Below are positions 58,459 through 64,000 of a stretch of DNA of 64,000 nt, one piece after another. The translations under genes and the position numbers were made by a program. How positions within the stretch are numbered: the stretch's first letter is position 1; every line of letters starts with the position of its first letter. Source of the DNA: Mycobacteroides abscessus ATCC 19977 (GTDB lineage Bacteria; Actinomycetota; Actinomycetes; Mycobacteriales; Mycobacteriaceae); NCBI RefSeq assembly GCF_000069185.1, contig NC_010397.1, forward strand, positions 62,001-126,000. The letters are read 5' to 3'. The notes below the pieces were generated by a model, which saw only the letters and a program-made list of their open reading frames with translations, was not told the DNA's origin and made no database searches.

Positions 58459-59622
58459 ATGATCCAGGTGTGCTCCCGCTGCGGGACCCAGTGGAACGTG
58501 CGTGAGCAGCGTCGATACTGGTGCCCACGATGCCGGGGCACTCTGCTTGAGCCGGGCATGACCGCCCCGCCGCGGCCCGCCGCGTCCATGTCACGCCCGC
58601 CCGTCGGGGCACCCGCGCCCGCCGGCAAGTATTGGGTTCCGCCGACTCAGCAGGGCCCCGTGGCAACGCCTGCGGGACGTCCACAGGCGCGTCCCACCCG
58701 GCTGCCCGCGGGATATCGATGGATTGCCGTGCGTCCCGGATCGCCCCCGGCGCCGGCCCGCCGACGTCGTCCGCTCGGGCCGACGCCGCGCTACGCGTAT
58801 ATCCCTCGCTGGGGTCTGGTCGACCACATCGAGCCGACCGGATCGTCACGCCAAGGGATAGCCGGGGGTGCTGTCCCCAGCCGGATACTCGACAGGCTCC
58901 TGCTGGCCACAATCATCACCCTGGCAATCACTTCATGTACGCATTTTCTTCGATATGCGTTGATGGTCTACAACCGCGGTGCACTGATCCCGCGGTTCGT
59001 CGCCAGTGCGTCAAACGGGCTAGTCCTGATCAGCGTGGCGCTTGCCTTCGCGGTTATGGCGGCCACCGCGTGGTTCCTGACGGACTGGATGATCGCGCGC
59101 CGTGCAGAAACCTATCGTGACCTGGGGTTCGACGATCCGCGCAGCCCATGGGAGATTCGGGTGCTGTGCCTGCTACCGATCGCGAACATCGTGGGTATAC
59201 CGCTACTTCTCCTGGAGCTCGCCAAGATCGAGAACCGTTGGTATCGGCAGTACCGGAACATTATGTGGTGGACGGTTCTGTGGGCGGCGACGTGGCTGCT
59301 GGCCCTGGTGACGTGGGTGGTCCGCGATTCGGTGACAGTGCAGGGCATCGCGGACAACGCGCTCTTCACGGCCATCGATTACGCGGTCGCGGCGGTCGCG
59401 GCCTGGAGGCTTCGTCGCGTGTACGAGGGCTTCACAGCACCGGAAGGACATCACCGCGCGGTGCGCTGGCTGGCGGTGGAATCCCCGCAGGGGCCGGTGC
59501 CGCTGGATGCCGACCGTCCGGACGTGCCGCCGACACGCGACGCCAATTCCGGCGCTGCGGTTGAACCAGTGGGCACGGAACCGGCAGCATTGGATCGTGA
59601 CCGAGTCGTCGGAGCCTGGTGA
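58459..59622 (+). CDS. Zinc-ribbon DUF4328 membrane protein (Rv3843c type)
   Basis: A 387-residue protein. An N-terminal zinc ribbon has CSRCGTQWNV and WCPRCRG (four Cys within residues 5-27). A Pro/Arg-rich linker of about 90 residues follows, with a run of AxPRRRRPLGPT-like basic sequence. The DUF4328 domain has about five transmembrane helices: LATIITLAITSCTHFLRYAL, NGLVLISVALAFAVMAATAWF, and NIVGIPLLLLELAKIENRWY among them. The position before glpQ1 matches Rv3843c. Function is unknown. The end overlaps the glpQ1 start by 26 bases. Confidence 0.8.
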   Translation: MIQVCSRCGTQWNVREQRRYWCPRCRGTLLEPGMTAPPRPAASMSRPPVGAPAPAGKYWVPPTQQGPVATPAGRPQARPTRLPAGYRWIAVRPGSPPAPARRRRPLGPTPRYAYIPRWGLVDHIEPTGSSRQGIAGGAVPSRILDRLLLATIITLAITSCTHFLRYALMVYNRGALIPRFVASASNGLVLISVALAFAVMAATAWFLTDWMIARRAETYRDLGFDDPRSPWEIRVLCLLPIANIVGIPLLLLELAKIENRWYRQYRNIMWWTVLWAATWLLALVTWVVRDSVTVQGIADNALFTAIDYAVAAVAAWRLRRVYEGFTAPEGHHRAVRWLAVESPQGPVPLDADRPDVPPTRDANSGAAVEPVGTEPAALDRDRVVGAW

Positions 59623-60460
59623 GGATGAGGCCCATGCACGGGGAGCCGACGGTATAGACGGCAGGGGCGAACGCCATCCGTTCGTCGTCGCGCATCGGGG
59701 CGCGTCGGCGGACCGGCCCGAGCACACTCTTGCGGCGTATGAGCTTGCCCTCGAAGAGGGGGCCGACGGAGTCGAGTGCGATGTGCGCCTCACCCGGGAC
59801 GGACAGCTGGTGTGTGTGCATGACCGCAGAGTCGACCGCACCTCGGACGGGACCGGGTTGGTCAGTGAGATGACACTGAGCCAGCTGCGCGCATTGGATT
59901 TCGGCAGCTGGCATCCGGGGGGTGCCGAGGCAGAGACGGGCACGGGGCTGCTGACTCTCGAGGAACTGGTTTCCCTGGTACTCGACTGGAACCGCCCGGT
60001 GAAGTTGTTCATCGAAACCAAGCACCCGGTCCGGTACGGGTCGTTGGTCGAGAACAAGGTGCTCGCGCTGCTCCACCGGTTCGGCATTGCGGCACCGGCA
60101 TCGGCCGATATGTCACGGGCGGTGGTCATGTCGTTCTCGGCCGCCGCGGTATGGCGCATCCGGCGTGCGGCTCCGATGCTGCCCACCGTGCTCCTCGGCG
60201 AGACCTCCAGGTATCTCGGCGGCAGCGCGGCTACCACTGTGGGGGCGACGGCGGTAGGACCGTCGATAGCCACCCTGCGTGAGCATCCGGAGCTGGTGGA
60301 CAGGGCGGCGGCCCAGGGCCGCGCGACATACTGCTGGACGGTGGATCACTACGAAGATGTCGAATTCTGCCGGAGCATCGGTGTCGCCTGGATCGCCACC
60401 AACCACCCGGGCCGCACCAAGTCCTGGTTGCAGCGAGGGCTTACCGGTACCACGTTGTAA
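59597..60460 (+). CDS. glpQ1: Glycerophosphodiester phosphodiesterase GlpQ1
   Basis: Hydrolyses glycerophosphodiesters to glycerol 3-phosphate and an alcohol. The 287-residue TIM-barrel enzyme has catalytic residues in VVAHRGASADRPEHTLAAY (His-Arg, then Glu and His), GVECDVRLTRDGQLVCVHD (Glu, Asp, His), FIETKHP (Glu/Lys) and CWTVDHYEDVEF. No signal peptide is seen, so it acts in the cytoplasm. GTG 59597 gives a start inside the end of the DUF4328 gene, which fits coupled translation. The M. tuberculosis orthologue is Rv3842c. Confidence 0.93.
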   Translation: MTESSEPGEDEAHARGADGIDGRGERHPFVVAHRGASADRPEHTLAAYELALEEGADGVECDVRLTRDGQLVCVHDRRVDRTSDGTGLVSEMTLSQLRALDFGSWHPGGAEAETGTGLLTLEELVSLVLDWNRPVKLFIETKHPVRYGSLVENKVLALLHRFGIAAPASADMSRAVVMSFSAAAVWRIRRAAPMLPTVLLGETSRYLGGSAATTVGATAVGPSIATLREHPELVDRAAAQGRATYCWTVDHYEDVEFCRSIGVAWIATNHPGRTKSWLQRGLTGTTL

Positions 60461-60503
60461 CCAAATTTCTCGCGCATTCGCTGTCGGTGCGGCACCGCGC
60501 GCT

Positions 60504-60509
60504 CATAAT
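60504..60509 (+). promoter_or_regulatory. -10 box of the GGDEF gene, leaderless start
   Basis: CATAAT ends 7 bases before GTG 60517, the spacing expected for leaderless mycobacterial mRNAs. Confidence 0.45.
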
Positions 60510-60516
60510 CACCACT

Positions 60517-61587
60517 GTGGGCGCCGGCGAGATGACGTTCGGTCAGGAGTACCGATTCGCGACGCGCGCGCTCACGGTCACTCGCAACCTGGTGCCGCTC
60601 AAAATCGCGATCGGACTGCTGTGCCTGTCGATTGTGGTGTTGGGGACACTCATCCAGTTCCACCCGCTGGGACCGCATGGGTTGTGGCCGAGGCTTATTC
60701 ACGGTGTGCTGGTGGCGTCCGCACTTGTGGTCGGGATGTGCTGGGTTGTGCTGCCCTGGCCCAGGCGGCGTGTGGCGATCGCATTCGTCTGGTGGGCCGA
60801 CATCTCGATGGTCGTCGGAGCCTGCACGCTGTCGGCACCCGCATCGCGACTGGGCGCCCTCGCGCATATGGGCCTGATCGGAGTTTTCGCCGCGTTTCTG
60901 CTGGGATGGCGAGTGTTGGCGGTGCACTGCGTCTTCGCGACGGTCGCGATCTTCGGCCTCATGGGCTGGAACGTCCGACTCGGCGAGGCGACGTGGTTCG
61001 ATCAGTACGTCTACAGTGCGCCCGCACTGTCCTCGGTTGTCCTGCTACCCATCATTATTCAGGTCGTCGTCGAGGGCGGTAGACGCTCCCTGAAGGCTAT
61101 ATCGCTTGCTGCGCATCAAGATCCGCTGACCGGGCTATTGAACCGTCGTGGCGTACAGGTGGCGCTGAGCTCCCTGCTGTCCGGGCAGCGGGCAACCCGA
61201 ATTGTCGCGGTGGTGCTCGTCGACGTGGACGAGCTGAAAGAGCTCAACGACAGGCTGGGGCACGACGCCGGAGACGAATCCATCCGCGCCGTCGCGGCAA
61301 TGCTGGCCACCACGACCCGGGCCAGTGATCTCACCGCGCGTATGGGCGGCGATGAGTTCATGGTGGTGGGCTTCTTCGACCATGCCGATGAGGCGACAGG
61401 CCTCATCGAACGCATCGGGGCCAGGCGATTCGGCATCGGTCCACACCGGGCCAGCGTCAGCATGGGATCTGCCATGCGATCCACCAGCGTGGCCGGCTTC
61501 GACTTCGAGTCGCTGCGCCGGGCGGCGGATGAGGAGCTGCGGGGAGCAAAGATCGAGCGCCGCAACGGCTTTCACGCGGTTCCCTAG
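60517..61587 (+). CDS. GGDEF-domain membrane protein, likely diguanylate cyclase
   Basis: A 356-residue protein. Six hydrophobic helices (about residues 28-175) form a membrane sensor. The GGDEF domain has DPLTGLLNRRG, VLVDVDELKELNDRLGHDAGDE and the intact signature MGGDEF near residue 284, so GTP cyclisation to c-di-GMP is likely. No RxxD inhibitory site was seen just before the signature. Starts at ATG 60532 and GTG 60487 are possible; 60517 is chosen from the -10 box. There is no EAL domain. The stop overlaps the convergent methyltransferase stop by 4 bases. Confidence 0.88.
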   Translation: MGAGEMTFGQEYRFATRALTVTRNLVPLKIAIGLLCLSIVVLGTLIQFHPLGPHGLWPRLIHGVLVASALVVGMCWVVLPWPRRRVAIAFVWWADISMVVGACTLSAPASRLGALAHMGLIGVFAAFLLGWRVLAVHCVFATVAIFGLMGWNVRLGEATWFDQYVYSAPALSSVVLLPIIIQVVVEGGRRSLKAISLAAHQDPLTGLLNRRGVQVALSSLLSGQRATRIVAVVLVDVDELKELNDRLGHDAGDESIRAVAAMLATTTRASDLTARMGGDEFMVVGFFDHADEATGLIERIGARRFGIGPHRASVSMGSAMRSTSVAGFDFESLRRAADEELRGAKIERRNGFHAVP

Positions 61588-62501
61588 TGCAGGTAGCTCA
61601 CGGGCAAGGTGGCCGTCAAGAACCTGCGGGCATCGAATTCGTCCACGTAGGGAGCTAACGCAGCGTCGGGTTCCAAACCGTACCGGTCCGCCAGCTCCCG
61701 GCCGGTGGTGGTCTTTGCCAGCCACCCGTGCCCGGATAGCCACTCGCTGGATCTTGTTCGCTCCTCGTATCCGCGTGTCAGCTCCGAAGCGTTGAAGGCT
61801 TCCGCGGCGAGGGCGTCGCGAACGTCTGCCCACGACTGGCCGGACGGCGAGATACCGTCGGTGTCGGTCGCGATGGTGCTGCCCAGCGCGGACATCTCGA
61901 TGATCCGCTCGAACAGCGCGTCATGGCTCGGTCCGGGCAGGTGGGAAATGAGCGCCTCGGCGAGCCACGCGGTGGGCAGATCGGGATCGAACCCCGCCGC
62001 CGTCAGGTCGGACTGCCACGGCCCGCTCAGGAAGGTGGCGACCTGCCGCCGTGCGGTGCGCGGTATCGCCCCTACCGACGCGAGCACACCGTCCTTGAAC
62101 TCCAGTAATTCCGGATAATCGATCTCGAAGACGGTGACCCCGGCGGGCCAATCCAGCCGGTAGGCGCGGGTGTCCAATCCTCCGGCCAGAAGCACCACCT
62201 GGGTGGCTCCGGACTGCGCAGCGGCCAGCAGAGCGTCGTCATAGTGACGGGTCATGACGGCCCGGCAGCGCGCGAGGAAAAGCGTGCGCCCGGTCGCGGA
62301 ACCGCTGGACGGATGTGCCCGGGCCGTCTCCAGCAGCGCCAGTGCATAGGGGTCGTCGGAGCCGAGGACGAGGCGTTCGGCGAAGGAGTCGACGAACAGT
62401 GGTTCGGGCCGGCCCGACTCGATAGCACGGGAAGCAGTCAGCGTCAGTTGAATTTGCCTACCGCGGAACAACGTTTGCACCGCCTTTCGCCATGCCGTCA
62501 C
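61584..62501 (-). CDS. SAM-dependent methyltransferase of the mycobacterial TIGR00027 / PF04072 family
   Basis: About 305 residues. The family is expanded in mycobacteria and related to leucine carboxyl methyltransferases. Signatures are LTASRAIESGRPEPLFVD, VVLLAGGLDTRAYRLDWP (AdoMet site), VFEIDYPELLEFKD and LPTAWLAEALISHLP. GTG 62501 is chosen; the open frame reaches a TTG at 62546. The natural acceptors are mostly unknown. The upstream gap holds the ferritin terminator, so it has its own promoter. Confidence 0.85.
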   Translation of the reverse strand: MTAWRKAVQTLFRGRQIQLTLTASRAIESGRPEPLFVDSFAERLVLGSDDPYALALLETARAHPSSGSATGRTLFLARCRAVMTRHYDDALLAAAQSGATQVVLLAGGLDTRAYRLDWPAGVTVFEIDYPELLEFKDGVLASVGAIPRTARRQVATFLSGPWQSDLTAAGFDPDLPTAWLAEALISHLPGPSHDALFERIIEMSALGSTIATDTDGISPSGQSWADVRDALAAEAFNASELTRGYEERTRSSEWLSGHGWLAKTTTGRELADRYGLEPDAALAPYVDEFDARRFLTATLPVSYLH

Positions 62502-62581
62502 TGAGTGATGTGCTCTGGATACCGATGAGAGATTATCCGAAAGCAACCCGGCAAACGTACGGGTTCACGGCCGGAAATAGA

Positions 62582-62614
62582 GATGTCCCCCACCCCTGCC
62601 GGGTGGGGGACATC
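62582..62614 (-). terminator. Terminator downstream of first ferritin gene
   Basis: A 14-bp perfect stem (GATGTCCCCCACCC / GGGTGGGGGACATC) with a 5-base loop, 13 bases past the ferritin stop. On the minus strand it is followed by TCTATTTCC, a modest T-rich tail. Confidence 0.8.
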
Positions 62615-62626
62615 GTGTTGACGTGC

Positions 62627-63172
62627 TTAGAGCGCGCCGCCCGCGGCTGGCGGCGCGGTGGGGTCGCTCTCCACAACCGAGATCTCGCGCGCCACGAACT
62701 CCTCGAGATCGAAGTAGTTGTCTCCGGCCCGCTCCGCGACCGTGAGCAGGGTGTCCATGAGCGCGACCTCTTCGACCTGTTCCTTGAGGAACCACTGCAT
62801 GAACTGCTCGCCGATGTAGTCGCCCTCGTCCCGTGCGGTGCGTGCCAGTTGTGTGACCTGCTCGGTAACGGTCTGCTCCTGGGCCAGCGCGAGCGCCAGC
62901 GGTTCGCGTGGCGCGGTGAACCCATTGGTCACCGCCCCCACCGGGGGGATTTCGACGGATACGCGCCGGTCGATCAGGTACCGGACGATCATCATCGCAT
63001 GGTTGCGCTCTTCAACCGCCTGCTTGTAGAAATGCGCGGCGAGCTGCGGGAGATCGGCATCATCGAAATAAGCGGCAATCGCAATGTATTGCTGCGATGC
63101 CGTGAACTCGTGGCCGATCTGGTCATGAAGAAGCGCGTTGAATTTCGTTTTTGGGGTGTCGGTCGCGGTCAT
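62627..63172 (-). CDS. bfrB: Ferritin BfrB, copy 1
   Basis: A 181-residue ferritin subunit that stores iron in a 24-mer. Ferroxidase residues are visible in IGHEFTASQQYIAIAAYFDD (Glu about 18), AVEERNHAMMI (Glu, Glu, His about 51-56) and the later QEQTVTEQV and WFLKEQVEEV segments. The C-terminal tail is short (AAGGAL). ATG 63172 lies 7 bases from a TATTGT -10 box, so the mRNA is probably leaderless. Two iron-box-like sites lie upstream, as expected for IdeR activation of bfrB in iron-replete cells (established in M. tuberculosis). A 78-bp block is identical to copy 2. Confidence 0.95.
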   Translation of the reverse strand: MTATDTPKTKFNALLHDQIGHEFTASQQYIAIAAYFDDADLPQLAAHFYKQAVEERNHAMMIVRYLIDRRVSVEIPPVGAVTNGFTAPREPLALALAQEQTVTEQVTQLARTARDEGDYIGEQFMQWFLKEQVEEVALMDTLLTVAERAGDNYFDLEEFVAREISVVESDPTAPPAAGGAL

Positions 63173-63179
63173 AAATTTG

Positions 63180-63185
63180 ACAATA
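63180..63185 (-). promoter_or_regulatory. -10 box of ferritin copy 1
   Basis: TATTGT on the minus strand, 7 bases before the ATG. A TGACAC -35-like word lies about 26 bases further upstream (63217-63212), directly next to the first iron box. Confidence 0.5.
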
Positions 63186-63224
63186 GGCCAGGTCAGAGCC
63201 CGTGTCACCCAAGGTGAGCCTTAA

Positions 63225-63243
63225 TGAGGTTACCTTCACCTAA
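63225..63243. promoter_or_regulatory. IdeR iron box (proximal)
   Basis: On the minus strand TTAGGTGAAGGTAACCTCA matches 15 of 19 positions of the IdeR/DtxR consensus TTAGGTTAGGCTAACCTAA. It sits just upstream of the -35 region of ferritin copy 1, a position suited to activation. Confidence 0.7.
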
Positions 63244-63281
63244 GTAATTGAAGAGTGTTGCGCAAGCTAATTGGTTAATTC

Positions 63282-63300
63282 TTAACTTAGCCAAAGTTAA
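63282..63300. promoter_or_regulatory. Second iron-box-like palindrome (distal)
   Basis: TTAACTTAGCCAAAGTTAA has perfect 7-bp arms and matches 13 of 19 positions of the IdeR consensus. Its centre is 57 bp from the proximal box. It could be a weaker IdeR site or bind another AT-preferring protein such as Lsr2. Confidence 0.45.
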
Positions 63301-63343
63301 TTTGTCTCCAGTCCGCAATTGGGAATGGCCGTGCGCAAAATTG

Positions 63344-63901
63344 TCAGAGTGCGCCGCCGGCCGCTGTGGGCGCGGTGGGATCCGGGCTGACGGGACGAGC
63401 CAGTTCCCGGGCGACGAAGTTTTCCAGGTCGAATAGGTCGTGGTCGGCGCGTTCGGCGACCGTGAGCAGGGTGTCCATGAGCGCGACCTCTTCGACCTGT
63501 TCCTTGAGGAACCACTGCATGAACTGCTCGCCGTAGTAGTCACCCGCCGAGCGTGCCGCGCGGGCGAGTTCGGTCACTTGATCGGTGACGCGCTTTTCTT
63601 GTTCGAGTGCGAGGGCGATGGGCGCGCGCGCGTCGGCGAATTCGGTAACCACGGCGTCAACCCCGGGGATCGTGATGGCTACGTTCTTGTCGATGAGGTA
63701 GCGGATGATCATCATCGCGTGATTGCGCTCCTCGACCGCCTGCGCGTAGAACCGTTTGGCCAGCTGTGGCAGATCGGCATCGTCGAAATAGACCGCGATG
63801 GCGATGTACTGCTGGGACGCAGTGAACTCGTTGCGGATTTGATCGTGCAACAGTTCGAGGAACGGCGAGGAGGTACGCGCATGGAGATCGGTGGTAGCCA
63901 C
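63344..63901 (-). CDS. bfrB: Ferritin BfrB, copy 2
   Basis: A 185-residue ferritin paralogous to the downstream copy, with the same ferroxidase segments (IRNEFTASQQYIAIAVYFDD, AVEERNHAMMI, LKEQVEEVALMD) and the same C-terminal AAGGAL. GTG 63901 lies 7 bases from a TAGGCT -10 box, so leaderless. No iron box is recognisable in the short stretch upstream of it, so the two copies may be regulated differently, this one perhaps constitutive. Mixed 24-mers of the two subunits are possible. The pair arose by tandem duplication. Confidence 0.93.
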   Translation of the reverse strand: MATTDLHARTSSPFLELLHDQIRNEFTASQQYIAIAVYFDDADLPQLAKRFYAQAVEERNHAMMIIRYLIDKNVAITIPGVDAVVTEFADARAPIALALEQEKRVTDQVTELARAARSAGDYYGEQFMQWFLKEQVEEVALMDTLLTVAERADHDLFDLENFVARELARPVSPDPTAPTAAGGAL

Positions 63902-63908
63902 CTTGAAA

Positions 63909-63914
63909 AGCCTA
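63909..63914 (-). promoter_or_regulatory. -10 box of ferritin copy 2
   Basis: TAGGCT (TANNNT) on the minus strand, 7 bases before GTG 63901. Confidence 0.45.
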
Positions 63915-63919
63915 GTGCG

Positions 63920-64000
63920 TCAAGGGGTCGGTGTGGCCGGGTCGGGTAAGAGGTCTGCGGGAATTTGTTGGCCGGTACGCAGGGCGTCGAAAAGGCGGGA
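63920..64000 (-). CDS. C-terminal fragment of an unidentified protein
   Basis: The last 26 codons of a leftward gene that enters from beyond the window, ending LFDALRTGQQIPADLLPD and a short Thr/Pro tail with TGA at 63922-63920. The segment is too short to assign. In M. tuberculosis a LytR-like gene (Rv3840) follows bfrB in this place, and the ending would be compatible, but this rests on gene order only. The gap to ferritin copy 2 is 18 bases and contains that gene's -10 box. Confidence 0.5.
   Translation of the reverse strand, partial: SRLFDALRTGQQIPADLLPDPATPTP

Noticed and set aside
63440..63949. 169-codon rightward frame over ferritin copy 2
   Set aside because: Antisense shadow of a clear ferritin gene.

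Overview
The window is high-GC actinobacterial chromosome and reads as a rapidly growing mycobacterium. The best fit is the Mycobacteroides abscessus/chelonae group. This is inferred from protein similarity and gene order; no database was searched. The right two thirds keep, in inverted orientation, the gene order remembered from M. tuberculosis Rv3859c-Rv3841: gltB, gltD, a PHP-domain gene, ethA, rraA, the H-NS-like gene, the Rv3850-like gene, espR, the Rv3847-like gene, sodA, the Rv3843c-like gene, glpQ1 and bfrB. Several blocks are inserted into this backbone. Many genes overlap by 1-8 bases at stop/start, and several look leaderless, with TANNNT about 7 bases before the start codon.

1-25.6 kb is catabolic and regulatory accessory DNA. 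It has a serine hydrolase fragment, an acyl-CoA dehydrogenase, an AraC regulator divergent from a sterol-desaturase-like protein, a GntR/MFS pair, a DUF1304 protein and a rhodanese. Two mycofactocin-type short-chain dehydrogenases (SDRs) and a Baeyer-Villiger monooxygenase follow. Then comes a steroid-type ring-opening set: an HsaA-like monooxygenase, an HsaC-like extradiol dioxygenase, an IclR regulator, an HSL esterase, KshA with a small Cys protein, and KstD. After PadR and MarR regulators there is a frameshifted DUF1254/DUF1214 lipoprotein, a TetR/TauD pair sharing a clear operator, an anchored alkaline phosphatase, and an SDR / PF10118 di-iron / ferredoxin-reductase operon.

25.6-44.4 kb holds glutamate synthase (gltBD), a 46-residue small gene, a secreted DUF3298-like protein, and a methionine aminopeptidase divergent from an XRE regulator. 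Two identical 14-bp palindromes lie between the last two. A GT87 mannosyltransferase and a PHP protein follow. Next is a tightly overlapping operon of TetR, a BVMO-like flavoprotein, a mycofactocin SDR, a P450 and a methyltransferase, then ethA with a crotonase. No EthR-like gene is adjacent to ethA.

44.4-57 kb runs mostly leftward: a sugar-lactone oxidase, an alanine-racemase-fold enzyme, rraA, the H-NS-like protein, CopC, YcnI and an Rv3850-like protein. Rightward are a Gly/Pro-rich surface protein and an ImmA/IrrE-type peptidase coupled to a seven-helix membrane protein. That pair converges on espR. A 1.2-kb non-coding stretch with a perfect CRP-like site follows, then the Rv3847-like gene, sodA and a small membrane protein.

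57-64 kb holds msrA, a cluster of three DnaA-box-like sequences, a rhodanese, a DUF4328 membrane protein, glpQ1, a diguanylate-cyclase-like GGDEF protein, a SAM methyltransferase, and two tandem ferritins. IdeR-box-like sites precede the first ferritin, and a 78-bp block is identical between the two copies. A gene fragment runs off the right edge.
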